Source: Azohydromonas caseinilytica
GTDB taxonomy: Bacteria > Pseudomonadota > Gammaproteobacteria > Burkholderiales > Burkholderiaceae_C
Direction: 5' to 3'
NCBI RefSeq assembly: GCF_012927045.1
Contig: NZ_JABBFW010000015.1
Span: 62,001 to 126,000, forward strand
Length of the DNA: 64,000 nucleotides
The stretch's first letter is position 1; every line of letters begins with the position of its first letter. The notes under the pieces are model-generated. The model saw nothing but the letters and a program-made list of their open reading frames with translations. It was not told the DNA's origin and did not search any database. The position numbers and the translations under genes were made by a program. Positions 7,618 through 16,999 of this stretch are shown here, in pieces.

Positions 7618-10600
7618 GTGGACACCGACCGATCCGACAGCATTGACCGCGGATGGCCCTTTGCCGAGGGCGACATGGCGCAGCGCGTGCGCGGGCATGA
7701 CTGGGCCGCCACGCCGCTGGGCCCGCTCGGGCAATGGCCGGCGAGCCTGCGCACGAGCGTGCAGACCGTGCTCGCCCACCCCTGGCCGACCCTGCTGCTG
7801 TGGGGGCCGCAGCTGATCCCGATCTGCAACGACGCCTACCGCGCCCTCATGGGCCTGGAGCCGCCGGCCGGCCTGGGACAACCCCTGCAGGCGTGCTGGC
7901 CCGAGCTCTGGCCCCGCCACGCCCCGATCTGCGAGCGGGTCTGGCAAGGCGAGTCGGTGGTCGTGCAGGACATCCTGTTCCCGGTCACGCGCCCGGGCCG
8001 GGTTGAAGAGGCCTGGTTTTCGCTGAGCTACAGCCCGGTCCGCAACGAGGCCGGCCGCGTGGCCGGGGTGTGGCTCACTGTCGTCGAGGCGACGCGGCGG
8101 CTGCGCGCGGAGGCCGCACTGCGCGAGAGCCAGGCGCGGCAGGCCTTCCTGCTGCGGCTCAGCGACGCGCTGCGGCCCCTGGCCGACCCGGTGGCCGTCC
8201 AGGCCGAGGCGGCCCGCGTGCTGGGCGAGCACCTGGGGGCGGTCCGGGTGCTGTACGGCGAGGTGTCGGCGGACGGCACCGAGCTCGTCGTCGAGCGCAA
8301 TTTCGTGGCGTCGGGAGCGGCGGTCCTGAGCGGACGCTTCCGGATGGCCGATTTCGGGCCGTCGCTGGTGGCGGCGCTGCAGCAGGGGCGCAGCATCGCC
8401 GTGGCCGACGTCGCGGCGGCCCCGGCACTCTCCGCCGGAGAGCGTGAGGCTTATGCGGCGCTGGGCATCGCCGCGCTGGTCGGCGTGCCGCTCATCAAGG
8501 GCGGGCGCTTCGTGGCGAACCTGAACGTGCACCATGCGGTCCCGCACGCCTGGACACCCGCGGAGCTGGCGCTGATCGAGGAGACGGCACAGCGCACCTG
8601 GGCCGCGGTCGAGCATGCCCGGGCCGAGGGCGCGCTGCGCCGGAGCGAGGAGCGCTGGCGTGCGCTGAGCGCCGCCACCGCCGACGTGATCTACCGCATG
8701 GGCCCGGACTGGACCGAGATGCGCGCGCTGCAGGGGCGGGGCTTCCTGGCCGACCTCTACGCGCCCACCAGCGACTGGCTGCCGCAGTACATCGAGCCGC
8801 AGGACCGCGACACCGTGCGCCAGGCCATCGAGCAGGCGATCCGGCACAAGGCGGTGTTCGAGCTGGAGCACCGGGTGCGCCGGGCCGACGGCTCCATCGG
8901 CTGGACGCTGTCGCGGGCGGTGCCGCTGCTCGATGCGCAGGGCGAGATCCGCGAGTGGATCGGCGCGGCCCGCGACATCACGGAACGCAAGCGCGCCGAA
9001 GCGGCGCAACGCGACAGCGAGGCGCAGATGCGCGCCATCGCCAACCTCGTGCCCGACCTGCTGTGGCGCAGCAACGCGCAGGGCGAGGTGCAGTGGTACA
9101 GCGAGCGCTGGTTCGAGTACACGGGCCAGTCGCCGCAGGCGGCGCGCGGCCAGGGCTGGGCCGACGTCCTCCATCCCGAGGACGTGCCCGAAACGCTGCG
9201 ACAGTGGCGCGAGGCCTCGCTCACCGGTCAGCCCTATGTGCGCGAGCACCGGCTGCGCCGCCACGATGGCGAGTACCGCTGGTTCCTCACGCGTGCCGCG
9301 CCGCTGCGCGACCGGGCCGGCGGCATGACGCTGTGGTACGGCTCGGCCACCGACATCCATGAGCAGCGCGGCGCGCGCGAGCTGCTGGAGCAGCGGGTGG
9401 CCGAACGCGCGCAGGCGCTGCGCGAGCTGCTGCTGCACGTCGAAACGCTGCAGGACGACGAGCGCCGGCGCATTGCGCGCGAGCTGCACGACAGCCTGGG
9501 GCAGTTCCTGTCCTCCCTGGGCCTGTCCTGCAGCGGGCTGCGCAACACCTGCACCGACCCGGCGACGCGGGAGAAGCTGGAGCAGCTGCATGAGCAGGTC
9601 CTGCGCCTGGATCGGGAGCTCGACCGCATCATCTTCGTGCTGCGGCCCACGGCGCTGGAGGACTGTGGCCTGGGCGAGGGCGTGGCGGCCTACGTGCGGA
9701 CCTGGTCCGAGCTCACCGGCGTGACCGTGGACCTGGAACTGCTCGGCCTGGACCACGACCGGCTGCCCACGCAGGTGGAAGCCGCGGTCTTTCGTGTCGT
9801 GCAGGAGGCGCTGACCAACGTGGCCAAGTACGCGCAGGCTTCGCAGGTGAGCGTGAGCCTGGTGCGGCAGCGCCGCCAGCTCGTGGGCAGCATCGAGGAC
9901 GACGGCGTCGGCTTCGAGGCGGCCGATGCCACGACGCCGACGGCCAGCCGCACTCACTGGGGACTGCTGGGCATGCAGGAGCGCGTCGAGGCCCTGGGGG
10001 GCAGCTTCTCCGTCGAATCGAGCCCGGGCGCCGGCACCACCGTCCTGTGGCGCGTGCCGCTGAGGTCGCGCGCTCGTGGCGCCGAGGTCGCCGCGGGGCG
10101 GGACGAGGCCGCCGCCGTGCCGCAGGCGCCCCTGGCCGGACCCTCCATGGCCGCCGGAGGCGGCAGCCGCGCCGATGCCCACTCCCTGGCCCAGACCCTG
10201 CTGGGCCGGCTGGCCGGGGCCGAGGCCGCGGTTCGGGCCCGGGACGACTTCCTGGCCATCGCGGGCCATGAGCTGCGCAGCCCGATGAACGCCCTGTCGC
10301 TGCAGCTGCAGGCCATCGAGCGCCTGCTGGCACAGGGCCATGGCGCCCGGGCGGCGCAGGAGCTGCACCGGGCCCGGCGGCTGCTGCAGCGCTTCGTGCA
10401 GCGGGCCGTCGTGCTGCTCGACGTCAGCCGGCTCAACGCCGACCGGCTCGAACTCGACGTCGAGGCGGTCAGCGTGCCGGCGCTGGTCGATGAGGTGCTG
10501 GACGCGTATGCCGAGGAAGCCGCCGCCCGGGGGAGCAGCCTGCACGCCGCGGTCGAGCCCGGCCTCGCGGCGCACTGGGATCGGCACGGCATCGAGGCGG

Positions 10601-10947
10601 TGCTGTGCAACCTGGTCACCAACGCCTTCAAGTACGGCGCCGGCACGCCGATCCGGGTCACGGCCGCGAGGGATGGCGCGGAGCGCATCCGCCTGACCGT
10701 CAGCGACGGCGGGCCGGGCATCGAGGAGGTGCACCGCTGCCGAATCTTCGAGCGCTTCGAGCGGGTGGTCGGGGTACCGGGCAAGTCCAGCGGCTTCGGC
10801 GTCGGCCTGTGGCTGGTGGGCCGCATCGCCCGGGCGCACGGCGGGACGGTCGAGGTCGAGGTCGGCCCCGAGGGAGGAACGAGCTTGCGCGTCACACTAC
10901 CGGCCTTCGCAACCTCCACCCCTTCCTTGCAGGCCCCCGCACCGTGA
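7618..10947 (+). CDS. Multi-PAS/GAF sensor with two histidine-kinase modules in one chain
   Basis: About 1109 residues, no membrane helices, hence cytosolic. Order: PAS-like N-terminus (about 20-160), GAF (195-335), two PAS/PAC domains (345-455, 466-580), a NarL-type dimerisation domain HisKA_3 (RRRIARELHDSLGQ, His624), a HATPase (about 718-815, GVGFE and GLLGMQER), then a second, OmpR-type HisKA (AGHELRSPMNAL, His884) and a second HATPase (about 981-1098, NLVTNAFKYG, DGGPGI, GFGVGLWLV). Two complete kinases of different classes in one polypeptide are unusual. The start is uncertain: GTG 7618 is used, with ATG 7675 or 7543 possible. The stop overlaps the kaiC-like start (GTGA), so the products are made together. 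Confidence 0.85.
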   Translation: MDTDRSDSIDRGWPFAEGDMAQRVRGHDWAATPLGPLGQWPASLRTSVQTVLAHPWPTLLLWGPQLIPICNDAYRALMGLEPPAGLGQPLQACWPELWPRHAPICERVWQGESVVVQDILFPVTRPGRVEEAWFSLSYSPVRNEAGRVAGVWLTVVEATRRLRAEAALRESQARQAFLLRLSDALRPLADPVAVQAEAARVLGEHLGAVRVLYGEVSADGTELVVERNFVASGAAVLSGRFRMADFGPSLVAALQQGRSIAVADVAAAPALSAGEREAYAALGIAALVGVPLIKGGRFVANLNVHHAVPHAWTPAELALIEETAQRTWAAVEHARAEGALRRSEERWRALSAATADVIYRMGPDWTEMRALQGRGFLADLYAPTSDWLPQYIEPQDRDTVRQAIEQAIRHKAVFELEHRVRRADGSIGWTLSRAVPLLDAQGEIREWIGAARDITERKRAEAAQRDSEAQMRAIANLVPDLLWRSNAQGEVQWYSERWFEYTGQSPQAARGQGWADVLHPEDVPETLRQWREASLTGQPYVREHRLRRHDGEYRWFLTRAAPLRDRAGGMTLWYGSATDIHEQRGARELLEQRVAERAQALRELLLHVETLQDDERRRIARELHDSLGQFLSSLGLSCSGLRNTCTDPATREKLEQLHEQVLRLDRELDRIIFVLRPTALEDCGLGEGVAAYVRTWSELTGVTVDLELLGLDHDRLPTQVEAAVFRVVQEALTNVAKYAQASQVSVSLVRQRRQLVGSIEDDGVGFEAADATTPTASRTHWGLLGMQERVEALGGSFSVESSPGAGTTVLWRVPLRSRARGAEVAAGRDEAAAVPQAPLAGPSMAAGGGSRADAHSLAQTLLGRLAGAEAAVRARDDFLAIAGHELRSPMNALSLQLQAIERLLAQGHGARAAQELHRARRLLQRFVQRAVVLLDVSRLNADRLELDVEAVSVPALVDEVLDAYAEEAAARGSSLHAAVEPGLAAHWDRHGIEAVLCNLVTNAFKYGAGTPIRVTAARDGAERIRLTVSDGGPGIEEVHRCRIFERFERVVGVPGKSSGFGVGLWLVGRIARAHGGTVEVEVGPEGGTSLRVTLPAFATSTPSLQAPAP

Positions 10948-12401
10948 GCTCCAATGAATTCCCCAGCGCCGCCGGCCTGCCCCGCGTGCCGACCGGCATT
11001 GCCGGCCTGGATGAGGTGACCGGCGGCGGCTTCCTCCAGTCCGGCGTCTACATCGTCCAAGGCGCCCCGGGCGCGGGCAAGACGATCCTGGCCAACCAGA
11101 TCTGCTTCAGCCATGCGGCAGCGGGCGAGCGGGTGGTCTACGTGACCATGCTGGCCGAATCGCACGCCCGGCTGATGCAGCACATGAGCGCGTTCTCGTT
11201 CTTCGACGAGAGCCTGGTGCCGGAGCCGGTCTACTACGTCAGCGCCTTCAATGCCCTGCGCGACGGTGGCCTGCCGGCCGTGGTGAACCTGCTGCGCGGC
11301 GAGATGCGCACGCACCAGGCCCGGCTGCTGGTGCTCGACGGCCTGGTCATCGCCGCCCATGCCGCGGTTTCCGAGGAATCCCTGAAGCTGTTCATCAGCG
11401 ACATCCAGGCCCACTCCACGCTGACGGGCTGCACGACGCTGCTGCTGGTCAGCGACGATGCCGACCGGCCCGTGTCGCCCGAGCAGACCATGGTGGACGG
11501 CATCGTGCTGCTGCGGGAGCGCTCTGCCGGCCCGCGGCGCGAGCGCACCCTCGACGTCGTCAAGTTCCGCGGCAGCAACACCCTGCGCGGCACGCATGCC
11601 TTTCGCATCGGGGCCGGCGGCATCGCGGTGTACCCGCGCCTGGAGTCCGCGCGGCGCGAGTCGCCGGCCGGCGCCATCCAGCCGCGCGGCCTGTCCACCG
11701 GCATAGCCGGGCTGGACCGCATGTTCGACATCGGCGGCTACCCGCAAGGCAGCGTCACGGCGGTATCGGGCTACTCGGGCAGCGGCAAGACCAGCGTCGG
11801 GCTGCACTTCCTGGCCCGGGCCAGCGCCCAGGAGCCGGGGCTGTATTTCGGCTTCTACGAGTCGCCGGAGTTCCTGCTGCAGATCTCGCGGATGCAGGGC
11901 ATCGATCTGCAGCCCCTGGTGGACGCCGGGGTGCTGCACTTCGCGTGGCAGCCCTTTGGCGAGAACCTGCTCGACGAGCTTGCCGCTTCCCTGCTGGAGG
12001 CGATCCGGCGCACCGGCGCCAGGCGGGTGGTCATCGACGGGCTGGGCGGCTTTGCCGCGGCCACGGCCTACGACGCCCGCGACGGCAGCTTCCTGGCCAG
12101 CCTGGCCAACGAGCTGCGGCGCTCGGGCGCGACGTCGCTGATCACGGTGGAAGAGACCGACCCGCAGCGCGCGACCCTGCCCGTCAGCACGCCGACGATG
12201 TCGGCGCTCTGCGACAACATCATCAAGCTCGGCGTGCAGGTGGGGCGCAGCGTGCGGCGCAGCGCGTGGATCGGCAAGGTCAGGAACAGCCGCTGTGACC
12301 TGCGGGTGCGCGACATGGTGCTCACGGCCAGGGGACTTGAAGCCGTGGACATCGGCGCCGGCGGGAGCGCCACGGATGAACGGGACGGGGCCGCCGAGTG
12401 A
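10944..12401 (+). CDS. KaiC-like double RecA ATPase
   Basis: 485 residues with two RecA/KaiC domains. Each has a Walker A loop: GAPGAGKT at 40-47 and GYSGSGKT at 276-283; each domain opens with the KaiC entry motif TGIAGLD. Walker B strands are LLVLDGLV in the first domain and RVVIDGLGG in the second. KaiC homologues outside cyanobacteria act as autophosphorylating or signalling ATPases rather than clocks. The start GTG at 10944 overlaps the kinase stop, and its own stop overlaps the response-regulator start, so the three proteins probably work in one pathway. No kaiA or kaiB is seen nearby. Confidence 0.88.
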   Translation: MSSNEFPSAAGLPRVPTGIAGLDEVTGGGFLQSGVYIVQGAPGAGKTILANQICFSHAAAGERVVYVTMLAESHARLMQHMSAFSFFDESLVPEPVYYVSAFNALRDGGLPAVVNLLRGEMRTHQARLLVLDGLVIAAHAAVSEESLKLFISDIQAHSTLTGCTTLLLVSDDADRPVSPEQTMVDGIVLLRERSAGPRRERTLDVVKFRGSNTLRGTHAFRIGAGGIAVYPRLESARRESPAGAIQPRGLSTGIAGLDRMFDIGGYPQGSVTAVSGYSGSGKTSVGLHFLARASAQEPGLYFGFYESPEFLLQISRMQGIDLQPLVDAGVLHFAWQPFGENLLDELAASLLEAIRRTGARRVVIDGLGGFAAATAYDARDGSFLASLANELRRSGATSLITVEETDPQRATLPVSTPTMSALCDNIIKLGVQVGRSVRRSAWIGKVRNSRCDLRVRDMVLTARGLEAVDIGAGGSATDERDGAAE

Positions 12402-12769
12402 GCCGGGCGCGCATTCTCGTCGTGGACGATGAGCTCTCCAATGCGGAAGTGCTCGCGCTCATCCTGCGGGAAGAAGGCTACGAGGTCGCGGTGGCGGGCG
12501 ACGGCCGCCAGGCCCTGGAGCGCGTCGAGGACGCCGCGCCCGACCTGCTGCTGACGGACTACATGATGCCCGGCATGAACGGCGTGGAGCTGGCGCGGGC
12601 CTTGCGGCAGCTGCCCCGGCACGGCCAGCTGCCCGTGCTGCTGATGAGCGGTGCCTCGGCCTCGATGCTGAAGGCCCATGCCGGCGACTACGACGCCTTC
12701 CTGCGCAAGCCCTTCGACATCGAGACCCTGCTGCGGGCCGTGCGCTCGCTGCTGGACGCGTCCGCCTGA
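12398..12769 (+). CDS. Single-domain response regulator (CheY-like)
   Basis: 123-residue receiver domain without an output domain. The acidic pocket VVDDE is at 8-12, the phosphoacceptor is Asp54 in LLTDYMMPGMNG, the switch residue region LLMSGA follows, and Lys104 lies in LRKPF. Start is GTG 12398, overlapping the kaiC-like stop as GTGA. It is the obvious phosphate acceptor for the tandem kinase two genes upstream and may pass the signal by protein binding. Confidence 0.92.
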   Translation: MSRARILVVDDELSNAEVLALILREEGYEVAVAGDGRQALERVEDAAPDLLLTDYMMPGMNGVELARALRQLPRHGQLPVLLMSGASASMLKAHAGDYDAFLRKPFDIETLLRAVRSLLDASA

Positions 12770-12891
12770 GCGTCGGCGCGGGAGCCGGCGGCGCTCACGG
12801 AATTTGTTTCTCCTGCCGTCCCGAGGCCTTCGGCTGCGAGGCGTATGCTGGGCCGAACCTCGGCGCGCTCCGCGTCGGCACTGGAGAAGTC

Positions 12892-13560
12892 ATGAGCCAC
12901 GAGAAGACGGAGAAGTTCTGGGAAACCGTCCTGCGCCACGCCGACGTCCTGAGCGCGCCGGTGCATCTGGAGCCTGAGACGCCCGAGTGGGAACGGGCGG
13001 TTGAGCAGGCGACCGACCTGGTGACCGTGCTCGACGATGCGGCCAAGGAGGTCGACCAGCGGCTGTCGGTGGAGATCAACCAGGTTCCGCAAGGAGAGGG
13101 CAGCGCCATCCTGCTGGCCATCAGTTGCGGCTGCGATCCCGAAGGCATCGATGCGGTGCTGGCGCTGGTGGAAGCCGCGCCGGCGCTGCCGGCCGGGCTC
13201 AGCACCTGCGCCTTCAAGCCGCCGGTGCCCCGGGAGGTGGCCGAGAGCTTCGGTGCCATGGAGATCGCTGACAAGCAGGTGCCCATCAGCGCGTTGCGCT
13301 ACCTGGCCAAGCCCAGCGCGTCCGAGCCCGGCGCCTACGACATCGCCTGCTTCGTTCCCTCCACGGCCGTGACCGACATGGACCACGGCATCCCGGGCTC
13401 CCTGGCCTCGCAGCTGGTGCTGGGGCTGGGACTGGGCGAGCTCAAGCTGATGACGCGGGTGGCCAGGATCGGCGTCGCGGTGACCGACGCGCCGCCGGAG
13501 GGCGCGGTGACGTCCTGGGAGCTCAACGAGGTGCTGGACCAGGCGGCGGCGCCTCATTGA
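12892..13560 (+). CDS. Hypothetical protein
   Basis: 222 residues, acidic, no signal peptide or membrane helix. AGAAG stands 5 bases before the ATG, and GC3 codon use is like the neighbours, so it looks real. It begins MSHEKTEKFWETVLRHADVL and contains a conserved-looking core ISCGCDPEGIDAVLALVEAAP followed by ISALRYLAKPS and a C-terminal segment LELKLM-like amphipathic stretch. I do not recognise the family. It follows the kinase-KaiC-regulator triad by about 120 bases and is transcribed the same way, but separate by spacing. Confidence 0.6.
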   Translation: MSHEKTEKFWETVLRHADVLSAPVHLEPETPEWERAVEQATDLVTVLDDAAKEVDQRLSVEINQVPQGEGSAILLAISCGCDPEGIDAVLALVEAAPALPAGLSTCAFKPPVPREVAESFGAMEIADKQVPISALRYLAKPSASEPGAYDIACFVPSTAVTDMDHGIPGSLASQLVLGLGLGELKLMTRVARIGVAVTDAPPEGAVTSWELNEVLDQAAAPH

Positions 13561-13617
13561 GCTGCGCCGCCGGAATGCCGCGCAGCGGCGTGCGTTGAAG
13601 ACAGCGTGTCGCCGGCG

Positions 13618-14385
13618 TCAGGTGCGGCTCGTCCGGGGCCCGGTGAGCGTCATCAGGATGTCGGCGTACCAGGCGCAGTTCAGGCCCAGGGCCTCGTCCT
13701 GCGTCTGATCGCGCCCGGCAATGTCCATGCGCGACGAATGCACCCCCAGCAGCTTCCACGGCAAGGGCTGGCCGGCCGCGGTGGCCCCAGGATCGCGCAT
13801 CAGCACCGGTGCGCCGCTGGTGCCGCGGTGGGTGCGGGCGTCCGTCAGGAAGTAGCCCTTGCCCTGGAAGCGCATGCCGTAGGAGGACGCGATGACGGCC
13901 TGGCGCACCACCGGGAGATGGTGCAGCAGGTCATGGAAACCCAGCGGGAAGCCGACCACCAGCAGCGCGGCGCCGACTTCGATGGCGTCGCCCGCCACCG
14001 GCAGGTGTGCCGGCGTGAAGGCTTGCAGCACGCAACCCTGGGGCAGCACGGTGCGGTCGACCTCAAGGACCGCGACGTCGATCTCGCCGCCGCCGTCCTT
14101 GCCGTCGCGCCACATGCTCTTGCCCTCGCGGTACAGCAGCATGGACAGGCCGGTGGAGCGGGTGAGGTTGTCAGGGTCGGTATGCAGCTCGACCTCGATG
14201 CGATCGGGAAAGTGCTGGCTCGGTTCGTCGAGCAGCACGTGCCGGCTCGTCACCAGGTACAGCGCGCCATCGCGTTCGAAGAAAAAGCCACTGGCGCCTG
14301 TCAGCGGACGCTGGCCGTCGAAAGTCGAGATGCGCGCTGCGGACAGCAGGATGGGCTCGGTCGGATGCGATGGGCTGAGGTTCAC
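13618..14385 (-). CDS. Trypsin-like serine peptidase (S1/S7-like fold)
   Basis: 255 residues with a visible chymotrypsin-fold triad: His49 in YLVTSRHVLLD, Asp103 in EIDVAVLEVD, and Ser190 in HRGTSGAPVL. No signal peptide, so probably intracellular. The start is taken as GTG 14385 because AAGGAG lies 8 bases ahead and the protein then starts just before the first conserved strand; a longer in-frame reading to 14877 adds a low-complexity leader and runs through the cspA region. Substrate unknown. It converges on the hypothetical gene at 12892. Confidence 0.8.
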   Translation of the reverse strand: MNLSPSHPTEPILLSAARISTFDGQRPLTGASGFFFERDGALYLVTSRHVLLDEPSQHFPDRIEVELHTDPDNLTRSTGLSMLLYREGKSMWRDGKDGGGEIDVAVLEVDRTVLPQGCVLQAFTPAHLPVAGDAIEVGAALLVVGFPLGFHDLLHHLPVVRQAVIASSYGMRFQGKGYFLTDARTHRGTSGAPVLMRDPGATAAGQPLPWKLLGVHSSRMDIAGRDQTQDEALGLNCAWYADILMTLTGPRTSRT

Positions 14386-14716
14386 GGTGCGCACTCCTTG
14401 AGGCGTTGAGAACGGTGGACCTTCCAGCGCATGGCGTACGCGGCAATGACGGCTTGCGCAGCGGCTTCTGCCTGTGACAGGGCCGTACAGGGCAAGCGGG
14501 GTGCTTGCCGTAGGGGCCTGGAGATTCCGCTCGTTGGAGAGCGAAGCTCCGGCGCGGAGCCCGGTGTCAGCGGCATCCGGCGCGGTGGCCGGGCGGTGAG
14601 GTGAGCTTCGGCAGTCAGCCTTCACAGGCGACTGGTGCGCCGCCAAGGCGGATGCCCGGGCAGCGCGTGAGTGCAGCCTGCCGTGCCCCTGGGGGACGCG
14701 CAGGCCGGTGACGCGA
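14386..14716. other. Intergenic region between protease and cspA
   Basis: 331 bases with no credible gene. A perfect 7-bp hairpin GGCAAGC-GGGGT-GCTTGCC lies at 14491-14509 in what would be the leader or promoter region of the protease gene. No promoter can be assigned with confidence. Confidence 0.5.
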
Positions 14717-14926
14717 TTACAGCGTCCGGATGTTGGAGGCCTGGGGACCCTTCTGGCCCTGCGTGACCTCGAACTCGACGCGCTGGTTCTCGTTGAGGGT
14801 CTTGAAGCCCGTGCCCTTGATTTCCTTGAAATGGGCAAACAGGTCCTTGCCGCCGTTGTCGGGCGTGATGAAGCCAAAGCCCTTGGTTTCGTTGAACCAT
14901 TTCACGGTGCCGGTTTCGGTAGTCAT
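14717..14926 (-). CDS. cspA: Cold-shock protein, CspA family
   Basis: 69-residue OB-fold nucleic-acid chaperone. It has both RNA-binding motifs in order: KGFGFI (RNP1) and DLFAHF (RNP2), and starts [15 protein letters not shown] as the family does. The ATG at 14926 follows GGAACGACGAC. An IF-1 gene lies upstream on the same strand, 119 bases away, a pair common in Burkholderiales. CspA leaders usually control expression through RNA structure; none was worked out here. Confidence 0.95.
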   Translation of the reverse strand: MTTETGTVKWFNETKGFGFITPDNGGKDLFAHFKEIKGTGFKTLNENQRVEFEVTQGQKGPQASNIRTL

Positions 14927-15045
14927 GTCGTCGTTCCTTGTGACGGTGGTGGAGAAATTGAAAAGGCCCCAGCTGTGGCTGGTGCAGTCGAGCAGCTTCC
15001 CGCCAAGGAAGCCGTCGTCATGGGGTATGGCGGCGCGCTGGTGCA

Positions 15046-15306
15046 TCAACGCCGGCGCTGCTGCGCCGAGGGCGGCGGGCCCCGGCGCTCCAGGTGCCGG
15101 AACGTGATCCGGCCCTTGCTGAGGTCGTAGGGCGAAAGCTCCAGGGAAACATTGTCGCCGGCCAGGATGCGGATATGGTGCTTCTTCATGCGGCCGGCGG
15201 CGTAGGCCACCAGCTCGTGGCCGTTTTCCAGCTTCACGCGAAAGCGCGAGTCCGGGAGGACCTCGCCAACCACGCCGTGCATCTCGATCAGTTCTTCCTT
15301 GGCCAT
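15046..15306 (-). CDS. infA: Translation initiation factor IF-1, C-terminally extended copy
   Basis: 86 residues against the usual 72. The S1-type OB fold is complete: [47 protein letters not shown] and [21 protein letters not shown]. After that a basic tail ([16 protein letters not shown]) is added. The ATG at 15306 follows AGGAGTGACCTC. Beta-proteobacteria often carry an infA copy like this next to cspA in addition to the ribosomal-operon copy; the tail may give it extra RNA affinity, which is inference. Confidence 0.93.
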   Translation of the reverse strand: MAKEELIEMHGVVGEVLPDSRFRVKLENGHELVAYAAGRMKKHHIRILAGDNVSLELSPYDLSKGRITFRHLERRGPPPSAQQRRR

Positions 15307-15975
15307 GAGGTCACTCCTGTGTCTGTGAAGGATGGAAAACGGGGCAGGGCTGTGCCAGGCCGGCAGCGGCGCTGCCGGTCCAGTCCAGTCCTTGCGTGCT
15401 GGCGTCAACGGCTACGCCCACCGCGGAGGCGGGCTCCGGGGCGAAAGGCCTGACGCGGTCGTGTGGGGCGCTGCCGAGCCTGCCGCCGATGGAGGCGGAG
15501 ACGGCGTGGCGACCGGACCCGAGAAGGCGGGGCCGGGGAAAGACGAGGTACTTGACTACCTGGAGGGGTGAAGCGATGGGGTACTTTCGGCGGCACGGGC
15601 CTTTGTCAAGGCCGGCCGGGGCTGAAGGAAGGAGCGTGCGCAATGCACGCTAGCGGCGGATGAACTCGGTCCGGGCGCAGGCTGGCAGGGGTATTCGCTG
15701 CAAGCCAGGGGCAACCAGAACATCGAGATCGCCGAAGCCATCAACAGCCCTGGAAAAGGAGAGAGATCAACTCGTGATCCGGGCGCCTGCTCGCTGACAT
15801 CAGCCTTTCAAAGGCCTTGGGCTGCAAGCACCAGGTCGCCAATGTACCACCCTTGCAGCCGGTTACCCTGAAGAAGGGTTTTATGCCGATGAGCCTGGGT
15901 GCCCGGTTGGTTGCCGACGCAGCCAGATCCTGTGACTGGGCGTGTCAGCAGGTGCTGACGCGCCCGCGGCGACCG
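15307..15975. other. 669-base region without a recognisable gene
   Basis: No reading frame here has a ribosome site and recognisable product. Its codon pattern is not that of the neighbours, and the stretch 15650-15900 looks like decayed coding sequence of unknown origin. A weak hairpin with T-run (ACCCT-GAAGA-AGGGT then TTT, 15865-15882, plus strand) could be an orphan terminator. The right end holds the 3' side of the SDR gene. Confidence 0.5.
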
Positions 15976-16749
15976 TCACATCGGCGGTTGCCCGTTCGAG
16001 GCCGTGACGCCACCGTCCACCGGCAGGTTCACGCCGTTGACGAACCGGGCGTCGTCGCTGGCGAGGAATGCCACCACGCCGGCGATGTCCTCGGGCTCGG
16101 CCGGACGTCCCAGCGGCAGCCGCTCCATGAAGCGGCGCATCAGGGCCTCGTCCTTGAGCATGTCCTCGGTCATGGCGCTGCGCGTGAGTGACGGGCACAC
16201 CGCGTTGACCCGCACGCCACGGCCGCCGAAGTCCATGGCGAGCGAGCGCGTCAGGTTGACCACGCCGCCCTTGGCCGCGTTGTAGGCCGCCAGCGCCCAA
16301 TCCGCGCCGAGGCCAGAAACCGACGCGACGTTGATGATGCAACCACGGCGCGCCATCAGGTGCGGCAGTGCCGCCTTGCAGCCGTGGAAGACGCCGCTGA
16401 GATCGGTCTGCAGCGTGTCGTGCCAGTCTTCAAGGCTGGTGTCGGTGACGCTGCCCTCGGGTGCGATGCCGGCGTTGTTGACGAGCACGTCGATCCCGCC
16501 GAAGCGCGCAAGCGTCGCCGCCACGAGGCGCTCGACCTGGGCGAAATCGCGCACGTCGCACGGCTGCACCAGCGTGCGCGCGGTGTCCATGGCGCCCGCG
16601 ACCGCCTGGAGCTTTTCCTCGGTCCGTCCGGCCAGCACGACATTGGCGCCTTCCTCGGCGAAGCGCTCGGCGATGCCGCGGCCGATGCCCGAACCGGCGC
16701 CGGTGACGATGACGGTGTGATCGGTGAAGCGACAAAGGCTCGTGGGCAT
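15976..16749 (-). CDS. Short-chain dehydrogenase/reductase, FabG-like
   Basis: 257-residue classical SDR. The Rossmann glycine motif TGAGSGIG is at 16-23, NNAG at 91-94, and the catalytic set Ser143, Tyr156, Lys160. Asp65 in CDVRD is the usual adenine-ring contact, and Arg42 in the second strand (LAGRTEEK) favours NADP(H). The end VNGVNLPVDGG is typical of sugar/alcohol SDRs. The ATG at 16749 follows GGAGACCGCG; an upstream extension to 16965 runs over the tRNA region and is rejected. Substrate unknown. Confidence 0.9.
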   Translation of the reverse strand: MPTSLCRFTDHTVIVTGAGSGIGRGIAERFAEEGANVVLAGRTEEKLQAVAGAMDTARTLVQPCDVRDFAQVERLVAATLARFGGIDVLVNNAGIAPEGSVTDTSLEDWHDTLQTDLSGVFHGCKAALPHLMARRGCIINVASVSGLGADWALAAYNAAKGGVVNLTRSLAMDFGGRGVRVNAVCPSLTRSAMTEDMLKDEALMRRFMERLPLGRPAEPEDIAGVVAFLASDDARFVNGVNLPVDGGVTASNGQPPM

Positions 16750-16922
16750 CGCGGTCTCCAGCAGCCAGGTGACCCGTGCGCCGAAGCGAACGGCGTGCCT
16801 GGGCGCTTCAGCGGCTGCCGCACCCGCAGCGCGCGGCCGAGGCCTCAGGCGTGCCTTTAGGAGCGGAGAGCAGGGCGGCTCACAGGCAGGACGCCGCGCC
16901 GCAAATGACGAACCAGAAAATC

Positions 16923-16999
16923 TGGCAGGGGAGGAAGGACTCGAACCCTCGCATGTCGGAATCAAAATCCGATGCCTTAACCAACTTGGCGACTCCCCT
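16923..16999 (-). tRNA. tRNA-Gln (anticodon TTG)
   Basis: On the minus strand a full cloverleaf can be folded: acceptor AGGGGAG with CTCCCCT, D-arm GTCGCCAAG-TTGG, anticodon stem around loop TTTTGAT (anticodon TTG), T-arm GCGAGGGTTCGAGTCCTTC and an encoded CCA end. No integrase or repeated 3' end was seen, so it is not an obvious attachment site here. A -10-like TACAAT lies near 17160 on the same strand. Confidence 0.95.

Noticed and set aside
15865-15882. ACCCT/AGGGT hairpin with T-run as terminator
   Set aside because: Only 5 bp and no plus-strand gene before it; mentioned under the spacer only.
16923-16999. tRNA-Gln as attachment site of an integrated element
   Set aside because: No integrase and no repeat of the tRNA 3' end seen in the window.
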